A stretch of DNA of 64,000 nt, taken from NCBI RefSeq assembly GCF_004011865.1, contig NZ_RKLP01000002.1, positions 1-64,000 on the forward strand, read 5' to 3'. This document shows, in pieces, positions 35,828-43,508 of the stretch; position 1 is the stretch's first letter, and each line of letters starts with the position of its first letter. A program made the translations under genes and the position numbers. Origin of the DNA: Prescottella agglutinans (lineage in GTDB: Bacteria; Actinomycetota; Actinomycetes; Mycobacteriales; Mycobacteriaceae). The notes beneath the pieces are model-generated. The model was not told the DNA's origin, made no database searches, and worked only from the letters and a program-made list of their open reading frames with translations.

Positions 35828-36499
35828 TCACTCTCCTGAACGATTGTCCAGGTCCGGTTCCCCCTCCACCGCCTTGCTCGCCACGATGCGCACGAGGTCG
35901 TCGAGTTCGGTGAGGATGGCGTTGCTGTCGCGGTCGACGAGCCAGCGCAGCACGATCCCGTCGATGACCGCGAGCGCGAAACGGGCGATCGCCTCGACCG
36001 GCTCGGTCCACTTGCAGCCGGTCCGGCGCGCGCTCTCCTGCAGGAAGACCGTGGCCTCGACGTCCATGATCCGGTACTGCTCGTCGGCGACACTCCCCGC
36101 GAGCGGCGCACCGGCCGCGCGGTGGCGCAGCGCGTAGGCGGTGATCTCGTAGGTGAGCAACTGACGGTCGGCGGTGGCCTCGACGAGCGGCCACATGCCG
36201 GTCAGACCGGTGTGCAGAACCTCGCGCAAGTCGCGCAGACCGCTCAGCTCCTGGGAGTCCCACACCGACGCGAACGACTCCCGCATACCGGCGCTGAGCT
36301 GCAGAACCAGGCTCTCGGCCATGGCCGCGACCAGGGCTTCCTTGCTCTCGAAGCAGTAGTGCACGACGCCGAGCGAAACGCCCGCTTCTTCCGCGACGGC
36401 GCGGATCGTCACGGATGCGATACCGCCGCGTTCGGCGATGTTCAGCGCCGCTTCGATGAGCTGGGCGCGGCGTTCTTCCGCAGGGAGCCGATTCAACAT
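35828..36499 (-). CDS. TetR-family transcriptional regulator
   Basis: A 223-residue repressor. The N-terminal helix-turn-helix reads ERRAQLIEAALNIAERGG, SVTIRAVAEEAGVSLGVVHYCFESKEALV. The remainder is the helical ligand-binding and dimerisation domain. The ATG of MLNRLPAEE is chosen because the HTH starts there, with GGGGG upstream. It is divergent from the aldonolactone oxidase gene, and a palindrome (36539-36566) sits between the two starts. It probably represses itself, that oxidase and perhaps the PLP enzyme. The inducer is unknown. Confidence 0.92.
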   Translation of the reverse strand: MLNRLPAEERRAQLIEAALNIAERGGIASVTIRAVAEEAGVSLGVVHYCFESKEALVAAMAESLVLQLSAGMRESFASVWDSQELSGLRDLREVLHTGLTGMWPLVEATADRQLLTYEITAYALRHRAAGAPLAGSVADEQYRIMDVEATVFLQESARRTGCKWTEPVEAIARFALAVIDGIVLRWLVDRDSNAILTELDDLVRIVASKAVEGEPDLDNRSGE

Positions 36500-36538
36500 C
36501 CCCCGATCGTAAAACCCGGAGTCGAATTTTCGTGTTTC

Positions 36539-36566
36539 ATTTGCCTGGACGCTCGTCCAGGTGAAT
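36539..36566. promoter_or_regulatory. Operator of the divergent TetR regulator
   Basis: CCTGGAC-GCTC-GTCCAGG has perfect 7-bp arms; with flanking ATT and AAT it extends to a 28-bp imperfect palindrome. It lies 39 bp before the TetR ATG and 10 bp before the oxidase ATG (36577), overlapping any promoter there. Size and location fit a TetR dimer site. Confidence 0.7.
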
Positions 36567-36576
36567 AGTTGCCGGA

Positions 36577-37887
36577 ATGGCACAGGACACGTGGCGCAAC
36601 TGGGCGGGGACCCACTCGTCGACACCTCACCGATTCGAAACTCCGAGATCGGTGGCTGAACTGAGCACGCTCGTCGCGAGCGCGACCGAACGGGGATTGC
36701 GCGTCAAGGCAGTGGGGGCGGGCCATTCGTTCACCGGAGTCGCCGTCACCGACGGCGTACTGGTGAGCCTGGACAACATCGCGGGGATCGAATCCGTGCG
36801 CACCACGCCGGACGGTCCGATCGCGACCGTCTGGGCGGGCACCCGTCTGCGGAGCCTCAACGAGCAACTCTGGAACCGCGGGCTCGCGATGATCAACCTC
36901 GGCGACATCGACGTGCAGTCGATCGCCGGCGCGCTCTCGACGGGAACCCACGGAACCGGAGCACGATTCGGCGGCCTCGCGACGCTGATCCGCGGACTGC
37001 AGATCGTCCTCGCGGACGGCTCGGTCGTCGACTGCTCCGACGGCGAGAACCCCGACCTCTACCAGGCCGCGAAGATCAGCCTCGGCTCGATCGGCATCAT
37101 CACCAAGCTCGACCTGGCGGTCCAGCCCAGGTACACGATGCGTGCGGTCGAGGGCCCGGCGGCACTCGACGAGACGCTCGAGGGTCTCGAACACGATCTC
37201 GCGACCGTCGACCACTTCGAGTTCTACTGGTTCCCGCACACCAATCGTGTTCTGACGAAGCGGAACACCCGACTGCCCGGGCACACGCCGCTGCAGCCGG
37301 TGGGCCGCGTTCGCGGCTACATCGACGACGAACTGCTCTCCAACACGCTGTTCGAGGGCATCAACCGGTTCACGGCCGCGTTCCCGTCGACGATTCCGCA
37401 GATCAACCAGGTCTCGGCGCGCGCGCTGTCGGCGCGGGAGTTCACCGACCGGAGCTACGAGGTGTTCGCGTCGCCGCGGCGGGTCCGGTTCAAGGAGATG
37501 GAGTACGCGGTACCCCAGGAGGCGGTGAAGGACACCCTGCGCGAGATCTCGACCTGGCTCGACCGGTCCGACTGCCGGATCGCGTTCCCGGTCGAGGTGC
37601 GCTTCGCACCCGCCGACGACGTCTGGTTGTCGACCGCGAACGGCCGGGACAGCGCCTACATCGCGGTGCACCAGTATCACCGGCGCGATCACCGAGAGTA
37701 CTTCGACGCGGTCGAGGCCATCGCGCGCTCGGTGGACGGTCGCCCGCACTGGGGCAAGATGCACAGCCGCACCGCGGCCGACCTGCGCCCCACCTACGCG
37801 CGGTTCGACGACTTCTGCACGGTCCGCGACAAGTTCGACCCCGCGCGGACGTTCGACAACGACTACCTCCGTCAGGTTCTCGGCTGA
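36577..37887 (+). CDS. D-arabinono-1,4-lactone/aldonolactone oxidase family protein
   Basis: A 436-residue VAO-type flavoprotein. The FAD-binding N-terminal domain has GAGHSFTGVAVTDG and GLAMINLGDIDVQSIAGALSTGTHGTG; the C-terminal ALO domain ends with RPHWGKMHSRTAADL. Relatives oxidise aldonolactones or alditols (ascorbate-like synthesis, L-gulonolactone in mycobacteria). The usual His for covalent FAD lies near GAGHS. The reaction would produce H2O2 or use an alternative acceptor. It is directly under a TetR operator, so it is probably inducible. Confidence 0.9.
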   Translation: MAQDTWRNWAGTHSSTPHRFETPRSVAELSTLVASATERGLRVKAVGAGHSFTGVAVTDGVLVSLDNIAGIESVRTTPDGPIATVWAGTRLRSLNEQLWNRGLAMINLGDIDVQSIAGALSTGTHGTGARFGGLATLIRGLQIVLADGSVVDCSDGENPDLYQAAKISLGSIGIITKLDLAVQPRYTMRAVEGPAALDETLEGLEHDLATVDHFEFYWFPHTNRVLTKRNTRLPGHTPLQPVGRVRGYIDDELLSNTLFEGINRFTAAFPSTIPQINQVSARALSAREFTDRSYEVFASPRRVRFKEMEYAVPQEAVKDTLREISTWLDRSDCRIAFPVEVRFAPADDVWLSTANGRDSAYIAVHQYHRRDHREYFDAVEAIARSVDGRPHWGKMHSRTAADLRPTYARFDDFCTVRDKFDPARTFDNDYLRQVLG

Positions 37888-37926
37888 CACGAGGGCCGAT
37901 CCGACGGATTCCGGTCGGCGCGTGGC

Positions 37927-37932
37927 TACTGT
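37927..37932 (+). promoter_or_regulatory. Putative -10 for a leaderless amidase-like transcript
   Basis: TACTGT lies exactly 7 nt before the GTG at 37940. This arrangement is repeated at several other genes in the window. It supports 37940 as the translation start rather than the upstream GTGs at 37922 and 37931. Confidence 0.4.
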
Positions 37933-37939
37933 GGGCGAC

Positions 37940-39286
37940 GTGCCGACCGGACCCGACCTCCCGCGCCTGAATCGTCGTTCGTTCCTGCGCGCGAGCGCGC
38001 TGGGAACCGCACTCGGCGGCGCCGCGCTACTCGCGGGCTGCGGTGAGGACCTGAAGGACCCGGGCGTGCCGCCGCTCCCGGGCGGCGACATCGTCGCCGC
38101 CGACAAGGCGACCTGGCGGGTGCAGGGCGATCCGCTGCTTCCCGCAACGGGTTCCGGGCAGGCGGACGGCCTGACCGTCGCGGTCACCGACCTGTTCTCC
38201 CTGCAGGGGCAGCGGGTCGGCGCGGGCAATCCCGGCTGGCTCGGCCAAGCGCCCACGGAAACCACGACGGCCGAGAGCGTCGCCCGCCTGCAGGCGCGCG
38301 GTGCCGTCGTCGTCGGCATCGCGCAGACCGTGGCCTTCGGGTTCGGCCACTCCGGCATCAACACCGCCTACGGCACGCCGCCCAATCCGGCTGCCGCGGG
38401 GCGCCTTCCCGGCGGAGCGACGTCGGGCGCCACCACCGCCGTCGCCCGCGGCCACGCGGCGGTCGGCATCGGCCCGGACACGACCGGGTCGGTCCGGATA
38501 CCCGCCGCGTATCAGGGGATGTACGGGTTCGGCCCCACAACCGGCGCCGTGTCGACGGTGGGCATGATGCCGCTCTCGCGCACGTTCGACACCGTCGGAT
38601 GGGTGTGTGCCGACGCCGCGACACTCTCGACCGTCGGCGACGTCCTGCTCCCGCCCGCCCCGGAGGCCGCGTTCGACGCGGCCGTCACGTCGCCGGGCCT
38701 GATCGCGATCGCGGACAGCGGCGTCCAACCCGCGATCCGCGGCGCGCTCGCGCAGTGGAGACGGTCGGGCCTACCGACCCTCGCCGAGGAGGAGTTCGAC
38801 GTCGCCGCCCTGCCCGACTGGTACGACGCGGTCGTCACGGTCCAGGGCTACGAGGCGTGGCAGCAGCACTCCGGTTGGGTGTCGACGGCGACCGGATCGA
38901 TCACCGACGAAGCCCGGGTCAACTTCCTGGCCGCGTCGACGGTCTCGGAGTCGGCGTATCGCCGCAGCCTCGACACGCTCCGCGACGCGGGGAGGATCGT
39001 GCGCGACTTCCTCGGTTCCCGCGTCCTGCTCCTGCCCACCACCGGTTCGCCGGCGCCGTCGACGGCGGACGACCCCGAGAGTGTCCACCTCGCGGCGTTG
39101 CTGCGCACCACAGGTCTGCTCACGACGGTGGCCGACGTCGCGGGACTTCCCGCGGTCACCGTGCCCGTGAAGACCTCCGACGGATTCCCGGCGGGACTGT
39201 CCCTGGTGGGGCCGCCCGGTCGGGATCGGGACCTGCTCGCGCTCGCCGAACAGGTGGCCGGGGCCGGGGTGGCGGCGCACCGCTGA
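37940..39286 (+). CDS. Amidase-signature-fold Tat lipoprotein lacking the catalytic Lys and cis-Ser
   Basis: About 448 residues. A twin-arginine signal (LNRRSFLRA) runs into a lipobox (LLAGC), so the protein is folded before export and then lipidated. The rest is an amidase-signature fold. In active amidases VAVKDLF carries the catalytic Lys; here it reads VAVTDLF. Active members have GGSSGG with the cis-Ser; here it reads GGATSGA. The nucleophile Ser is kept in DTTGSVR. Thus two of the three Ser-Ser-Lys triad residues are missing. It is probably a pseudoenzyme or a binding protein on the cell surface. Start chosen from the leaderless promoter; 37922 and 37931 are alternatives. Confidence 0.82.
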   Translation: MPTGPDLPRLNRRSFLRASALGTALGGAALLAGCGEDLKDPGVPPLPGGDIVAADKATWRVQGDPLLPATGSGQADGLTVAVTDLFSLQGQRVGAGNPGWLGQAPTETTTAESVARLQARGAVVVGIAQTVAFGFGHSGINTAYGTPPNPAAAGRLPGGATSGATTAVARGHAAVGIGPDTTGSVRIPAAYQGMYGFGPTTGAVSTVGMMPLSRTFDTVGWVCADAATLSTVGDVLLPPAPEAAFDAAVTSPGLIAIADSGVQPAIRGALAQWRRSGLPTLAEEEFDVAALPDWYDAVVTVQGYEAWQQHSGWVSTATGSITDEARVNFLAASTVSESAYRRSLDTLRDAGRIVRDFLGSRVLLLPTTGSPAPSTADDPESVHLAALLRTTGLLTTVADVAGLPAVTVPVKTSDGFPAGLSLVGPPGRDRDLLALAEQVAGAGVAAHR

Positions 39287-39369
39287 GTGACGTCGAACAC
39301 AACATTCTTCAAATAATCGTCTACCTGATTAAGCTCGATCCACTTACGTTTCGGAGAGAGTGAGGCGCC

Positions 39370-40542
39370 ATGCGTGACGCAGTGATCGTCGAGGCAGTCC
39401 GTACCCCCATCGGCAAGCGGAAGGGATCGCTCGCCGACGTGCACGCGGTGGAGCTGTCCGCCCACGTGCTGCGCTCGATCGCCCAGCGCACCGGCATCGA
39501 CCCGGCCGTCGTCGACGACGTCTACTGGGGCAACGTCAACAGCGTCGGCATGCAGACCGGCAACATCGGCCGCATGGCCGTCCTCGGTGCCGGGTGGCCC
39601 GAGTCGGTGCCGGGCCTGACCGTCGATCGCCAGTGCGGTTCGTCGCAGCAGACGATCTCGATGGCCGCCGCGTCGGTCATCTCGGGCCAGGCCGACGTCA
39701 TCGTCGCCGGTGGCGTCGAGATGATGACCGCGGTCCCGCTCGGCTCGTCGAACGTTCCGGGCACCGGTGACTCCGGGGGCCCCGCGCGCGACCGTTACGC
39801 CGCCCAGCTCGAGGCCCCCGGCTTCAACGGCCGCTTCAACCAGGGCGTCGGCGCGGAGCTGATCGCGCAGCAGTGGAACATCTCCCGTGCGCAGCTCGAC
39901 GAGTACTCGGTGGCCTCGCACGAGCGCGCCGCCGCCGCCCAGGACGCCGGCGCGTTCGACGCCGAGATCGCCCCGGTCACGCTCGCGGACGGCACGGTCT
40001 TCTCCGCCGACGAGGGCATCCGCCGCGGCTCCACCACCGAGAAGCTGGGCCAGCTGAAGTCCCCGTTCCTCGAGGGCGGCGTCATCACCGCCGGTAGCGC
40101 GTCGCAGATCTCCGACGGCGCGGCTGCGGTGCTGGTCATGACGTCGGAGAAGGCCAAGGCACTGGGCCTGACGCCGCTCGCCCGCATCCACACCGCCGTC
40201 GTCGCCGGCGACGACCCGGTGAAGATGCTCACCGGCCCGATCCCCGCGACCGCCCTGGCGCTGAAGAAGTCCGGTCTGTCGATCGACGACATCGACGCGT
40301 TCGAGGTCAACGAGGCGTTCGGTTCCGTGCCGCTCGCGTGGCAGCTCGAGACCGGCGCATCGTCGGACAAGCTCAACCCGCTCGGCGGCGCGATCGCCCT
40401 CGGCCACCCGCTCGGCGGTTCGGGCGCGCGTCTGGCGGCGACGCTGATCAACCACCTGCGACGCACCGGTGGCCGCTACGGCCTGCAGACGATGTGCGAG
40501 GGCGGCGGCACCGCGAACGCCACCATCTACGAACGCATCTGA
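39370..40542 (+). CDS. Acetyl-CoA C-acyltransferase (thiolase, FadA type)
   Basis: A 390-residue degradative thiolase that cleaves 3-ketoacyl-CoA with CoA. The acyl-carrying Cys is Cys89 in DRQCGSSQQT; the His is in NEAFGSVPLAWQ/GHPLGGSGAR and the second Cys in MCEGGG. Its length matches FadA5/FadA6-like enzymes. The upstream 83 bp are clearly AT-richer and probably hold a promoter, and GAGAGTGAGG is the ribosome-binding site. It is followed by a hairpin terminator and stands as a single gene between the amidase-like gene and the metal-stress region. Confidence 0.94.
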   Translation: MRDAVIVEAVRTPIGKRKGSLADVHAVELSAHVLRSIAQRTGIDPAVVDDVYWGNVNSVGMQTGNIGRMAVLGAGWPESVPGLTVDRQCGSSQQTISMAAASVISGQADVIVAGGVEMMTAVPLGSSNVPGTGDSGGPARDRYAAQLEAPGFNGRFNQGVGAELIAQQWNISRAQLDEYSVASHERAAAAQDAGAFDAEIAPVTLADGTVFSADEGIRRGSTTEKLGQLKSPFLEGGVITAGSASQISDGAAAVLVMTSEKAKALGLTPLARIHTAVVAGDDPVKMLTGPIPATALALKKSGLSIDDIDAFEVNEAFGSVPLAWQLETGASSDKLNPLGGAIALGHPLGGSGARLAATLINHLRRTGGRYGLQTMCEGGGTANATIYERI

Positions 40543-40562
40543 CCTCGGGCACCGCACGGTGA

Positions 40563-40599
40563 CGAAGGCGGCCGATCCTCGCCGGGTCGGCCGCCTTCG
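40563..40599 (+). terminator. Terminator hairpin after the thiolase gene
   Basis: Perfect 13-bp arms (40563-40575 and 40587-40599) around an 11-nt loop, followed by CGGTTTCC. It lies 20 bp after the thiolase stop. Confidence 0.7.
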
Positions 40600-40667
40600 C
40601 GGTTTCCGCTGCTGACACACGCCCCTCCGGATGCAAGGCTGAGAGGTGACACCCACCCTGCTCGGAA

Positions 40668-40676
40668 GGGAGGTGA
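40668..40676 (+). promoter_or_regulatory. Near-ideal Shine-Dalgarno of the Met/His-rich micropeptide
   Basis: AAGGGAGGTGA (40667-40677) is almost fully complementary to the 16S rRNA 3' end and is spaced 5-6 nt from the ATG at 40683. It is one of the strongest ribosome-binding sites in the window and decides the frame of this small ORF. Confidence 0.75.
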
Positions 40677-40682
40677 GCGGCC

Positions 40683-40778
40683 ATGCCCGATCAGATGATG
40701 ATGATGTGCCATCACATGATGATGTGGCTTCACAGCATGGGAATCGTCCCGATGATGCCCACCATGCCCATGCACTGA
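40683..40778 (+). CDS. 31-residue Met/His/Cys-rich micropeptide, possible Cu(I)-binding peptide
   Basis: A short ORF of 31 codons and a TGA. Its product contains 13 Met, 4 His, 1 Cys and 1 Trp. It begins MPDQMMMMCHHMMMWLHSMG and continues with Pro-Met-Met, Thr-Met and Pro-Met-His at the end. Clustered Met-x-Met, Cys-His-His and Met-Met pairs are classic soft-metal ligands for Cu(I) or Ag(I). It has an excellent Shine-Dalgarno, lies between two hairpins, and precedes the ArsR-rhodanese and MFS genes. No homologue is named; function is inferred. It could also be a sensing leader peptide whose translation controls downstream genes. An overlapping GTG frame and a minus-strand His-rich frame were judged weaker. 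Confidence 0.62.
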   Translation: MPDQMMMMCHHMMMWLHSMGIVPMMPTMPMH

Positions 40779-40790
40779 CCTGCATCGCCG

Positions 40791-40822
40791 GCGATCCGCA
40801 TCCCTGCGGGGATGCGGATCGC
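40791..40822 (+). terminator. 14-bp hairpin between the micropeptide and ArsR-rhodanese genes
   Basis: Arms 40791-40804 and 40809-40822 are perfectly complementary (14 bp) with a TGCG tetraloop. It begins 13 nt after the micropeptide stop, and no T-run follows. It may be a terminator or an attenuator between the micropeptide and the ArsR gene. Confidence 0.65.
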
Positions 40823-40840
40823 GTGCGGTCGACGGGCTGC

Positions 40841-40846
40841 TAGATT
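40841..40846 (+). promoter_or_regulatory. Putative -10 of the ArsR-rhodanese gene
   Basis: TAGATT lies 8 nt before the ATG at 40855, with no Shine-Dalgarno in the gap. It suggests a leaderless or nearly leaderless transcript separate from the micropeptide transcript. Confidence 0.4.
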
Positions 40847-40854
40847 CTTATTCC

Positions 40855-41526
40855 ATGGATCTCGGGAATATCGGATCGACCGACAAGGCGTCCGTCTTCG
40901 AGTCGTTGGCGAGGGTCGTGAAGGCACTGGCGAACGGCCGCCGACTGGAGTTGATCGAGTTGCTCGCCCAGGGGGAGCACTCGGTCGAGACCCTCGCCCG
41001 AATGTCCGGGACGGGCGTGACGACGGTGTCCGGTCACCTGCAGACGCTGAAGCAGGCGGGACTGGTCGACACCCGCAGGGAACGCACCACGATCTACTAC
41101 CGACTCGCTGGTGACGACGTCGCCGAACTCTTCCTGGCCGCCAAGCGCGTCGGGTTGCGGCACTACCCCGACCTGCGGCACACGCTCGTCGAGTACATGG
41201 AGCAGGCGGACGCCGGTCGCGCCGCCCCGTCGATCGATCCGTCGGCCGTCACGTCGGAGATGACGGTCGTCGACGTACGACCCCGGGAGGAGTTCGACGC
41301 CGGACACTTCCCCGGCGCGGTGTCGATCCCGCTGGCCGAACTCCCGGATCGGTACCGGGAGATCCCCGCCGGCGCGGAGGTCGTCGTGTACTGCCGCGGC
41401 GAGTTCTGCAGCCTGGCGCGCGAGGCGGCCCGGTGGCTGGGCGATCACGGCGTCGCTGCGAAGGCGATGGACGAGGGCGTCGTCGAGTGGCGCGTGAGCA
41501 AGGAGGTCGACCTTGATATCGCGTAG
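40855..41526 (+). CDS. ArsR-type regulator fused to a rhodanese domain
   Basis: A 223-residue fusion. Residues about 10-100 are an ArsR winged helix (KALANGRRLELIELLAQGEHSVETLARMSGTGVTTVSGHLQTLKQAGLV). Residues about 130-220 are a rhodanese domain with VVDVRPREEFDAGHFPGA and the active loop CRGEFCS (Cys180, second Cys185). Rhodanese Cys forms persulfides, so the fusion probably senses sulfide, persulfide or thiol-reactive metals and controls the following exporter. The wHTH lacks the classic ELCVCD metal box. Its end overlaps the MFS start by 14 bp, which makes the two genes translationally coupled. Confidence 0.9.
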   Translation: MDLGNIGSTDKASVFESLARVVKALANGRRLELIELLAQGEHSVETLARMSGTGVTTVSGHLQTLKQAGLVDTRRERTTIYYRLAGDDVAELFLAAKRVGLRHYPDLRHTLVEYMEQADAGRAAPSIDPSAVTSEMTVVDVRPREEFDAGHFPGAVSIPLAELPDRYREIPAGAEVVVYCRGEFCSLAREAARWLGDHGVAAKAMDEGVVEWRVSKEVDLDIA

Positions 41527-42799
41527 CGACGCGCGGGTCCCGGAGGCGACCGGCCTCGACGACGCGGAGCGCCGACGGGTCCAGAAGCGCACCCTGACCG
41601 TTGTCGTCCTCAGCCAGATCCTCGGTGGCGCAGGCCTGGCCGCCGGCATCACCGTCGGTGCGCTGCTGGCCCAGCAGATGCTCGGCTCGGACAGCCTGGC
41701 CGGAGTCCCGACGGCGCTGTTCACCCTGGGCTCGGCACTGGCGGCGTTCCTGGTGGGGCGGATCACGCAGTCACGCGGTCGACGAGTCGGACTCGGTCTC
41801 GGGTTCGGCGCCGGCGGCGTCGGCGCAATCGGCGTGGTTCTCGCCGCGATGATCGACAGCGTGCCGCTGCTGTTCGTGTCACTGTTCGTCTACGGCGCGG
41901 GCACAGCCACCAACCTGCAGGCACGGTATGCCGGAACGGATCTCGCTCCGGCCGCCCAGCGCGGCACCGCGATCAGCATCGCGATGGTCTCCACCACGAT
42001 CGGCGCGGTCGCGGGCCCGAACCTCGTCGAGCCGCTCGGTGCCTTGGCCACCAGCCTCGGCCTGCCCGCGCTGTCCGGACCCTTCCTGCTCGCCGCGGTC
42101 GCGTATCTCGCGGCCGGCACGGCGCTGTTCGCGCTGCTGCGCCCGGACCCTTTCCTCCTCGCGCGCCGGATCGACCCCGGTGCGCCCGCCGCGGACGCCT
42201 CCGCCGGCGCCGCATCTCGGCCCGCGCCGGGGGCCTACGTGGGCGCCGCGGTGATGGTGCTGACGCAGATCGCCATGGTCGCGATCATGACGATGACCCC
42301 GGTACACATGCGCGCCCACCATCACGGACTCGGCGAGGTGGGGTTGGTGATCGGAATCCATGTCGGCGCAATGTATCTCCCCTCCCTGGTCACCGGCGCT
42401 CTCGTCGACCGGATCGGACGGGTGCCGATGGCCGCGGCCGCCGGCGTCACGCTGCTGCTGGCCGGCGTCACTGCGGCGCTCGCGCCCGGCGATTCGCTCG
42501 CGTTGCTGATCGTGGCCCTGGCGCTGCTGGGCCTCGGCTGGAACTTCGGGCTGATCTCCGGGACCGCCCTGGTCGTCGACGCCACCGTGCCGGAGAACCG
42601 TCCACGCACCCAGGGCGCGATCGACGTCCTGATCGCCCTCGCGGGCGCCGGAGGCGGTGCGGTCTCCGGGGTCGTGATGTCCGCGACCGACTACGCGACG
42701 CTGTCCCTCGGCGGCGGCGCGCTGGCGCTGGTCCTCATCCCCGTGCTGTTCTGGGCGCGCCGCGATCGGAACGCACCGGTCTCGACCCCCGCAGGATGA
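41513..42799 (+). CDS. MFS transporter coupled to the ArsR-rhodanese regulator
   Basis: A 428-residue major facilitator protein with about 12 hydrophobic helices. A GRITQSRGRRVGLGLG segment lies in the loop after helix 2 and its repeat GALVDRIGRVPMAAAAG in the second half. The start is TTG at 41513; an AAGGAGGT ribosome-binding site inside the ArsR gene is 5 nt upstream, which strongly supports this rare start. It overlaps the regulator by 14 bp. It probably exports a compound (perhaps a metal complex or a sulfur species) sensed by the regulator; the substrate is unknown. HMRAHHHGLGEVG near residue 270 is a His cluster in a cytoplasmic loop. Confidence 0.88.
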   Translation: MISRSDARVPEATGLDDAERRRVQKRTLTVVVLSQILGGAGLAAGITVGALLAQQMLGSDSLAGVPTALFTLGSALAAFLVGRITQSRGRRVGLGLGFGAGGVGAIGVVLAAMIDSVPLLFVSLFVYGAGTATNLQARYAGTDLAPAAQRGTAISIAMVSTTIGAVAGPNLVEPLGALATSLGLPALSGPFLLAAVAYLAAGTALFALLRPDPFLLARRIDPGAPAADASAGAASRPAPGAYVGAAVMVLTQIAMVAIMTMTPVHMRAHHHGLGEVGLVIGIHVGAMYLPSLVTGALVDRIGRVPMAAAAGVTLLLAGVTAALAPGDSLALLIVALALLGLGWNFGLISGTALVVDATVPENRPRTQGAIDVLIALAGAGGGAVSGVVMSATDYATLSLGGGALALVLIPVLFWARRDRNAPVSTPAG

Positions 42800-42839
42800 C
42801 GCCGGTGGCCGCCGTGAATCGTGACGGATCCGCCGGGCG

Positions 42840-42995
42840 CTAGTACCAGTAGCGGCGGCCTCCGACCGCGCGCCCGGTCGCCCCCAGCAGCGCGAGGATC
42901 ACCCCGATCACCAGGAGCACGATTCCGATGGTCCAGAGAATCGAGATTCCTGTCAGAAACCCGATGAGCAACAGGATCAAACCGAGCACGATCAT
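42840..42995 (-). CDS. DUF6131-like small membrane protein
   Basis: A 51-residue protein starting at ATG 42995. It has two hydrophobic stretches (MIVLGLILLLIGFLTGISIL and IGIVLLVIGVILALL) and a basic, aromatic C-terminus ending GRAVGGRRYWY. This matches the DUF6131 family, which is ubiquitous and uncharacterised in actinobacteria. It is too short for usual gene-finding limits. It converges on the MFS gene with 40 bp between, and AAGG lies weakly upstream. The function is unknown; it is probably a small inner-membrane protein. Confidence 0.78.
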   Translation of the reverse strand: MIVLGLILLLIGFLTGISILWTIGIVLLVIGVILALLGATGRAVGGRRYWY

Positions 42996-43157
42996 CGCTG
43001 TACCTACCTTCACGAGAGGACTACTCAGTCGCCCGTCGCGCCCAGTGCCTCACTTTCACCTGTATTCCCTCCACGGCGGCCGCCAAACCCGATCGAATCG
43101 AGTTTCGGGCGACCTCGAATCGGGTACCGCGCGAGCAGACGAACAGGAGGTGCCACC

Positions 43158-43508
43158 ACGGCGCGTAGGAGGTCGGATCCGCATCCGAAGGATCAGGACC
43201 GCTACGAGGACCGGACGGTCGACGAGCCCAGGGAGCGGGCCGAGGAAGTCGGTCTCGCCGGGACGGCGGTGTCGATCGAGCCGTCCGGGATGGACAGCGC
43301 CTGGGCATCGCCGTGGCACAACCGGATTCGTGTGCGCTCCGCCGCGGGCATCTTGCGGTGCACGCGGGCGGTCCTCGAATCGATCCGACGGGGTTCGCCG
43401 TTCAGGGTGCCACCGAACGACTCTCCGTCTCATGGGATTCGCCGGCGGCCGCGGTGGTCAGTGTTGGGAGGTCGGCGGTGCGGGCCGCGCGGATGGCGTT
43501 GCCGATGA
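43158..43508 (+). pseudogene. Possible Rho_N-like small gene with ACG start or lost start
   Basis: In one frame, codons from 43158 read ACG then ARRRSDPHPKDQDRYEDRT, VDEPRERAEEVGLAGT. Actinobacterial Rho-N/SAP-like small proteins have the pattern YEDxTVDELRERAxEVG. A strong AGGAGGT (43145-43151) is 6 nt before the ACG at 43158, exactly where an ATG would be expected. Third-position G/C is high up to about 43320 and the match weakens after that. The frame ends at 43508, overlapping the converging ATPase gene by 107 bp. Either a non-canonical ACG start, a start-lost pseudogene, or a C-terminally rearranged copy. No other gene is seen between 42996 and 43401. Confidence 0.4.

Noticed and set aside
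40527-40775. A minus-strand 82-residue His-rich reading frame overlapping the micropeptide.
   Set aside because: Its His residues are the reverse complement of the ATG repeats of the plus-strand frame. It has no clear Shine-Dalgarno, runs through the thiolase terminator, and the plus-strand frame has a much stronger ribosome-binding site.
40646-40843. A plus-strand 65-codon frame starting at GTG 40646 that overlaps the Met-rich ORF.
   Set aside because: The ribosome-binding site favours ATG 40683 in another frame. This frame runs through the downstream hairpin and ends at a TAG next to the ArsR -10. It remains an alternative of low probability.
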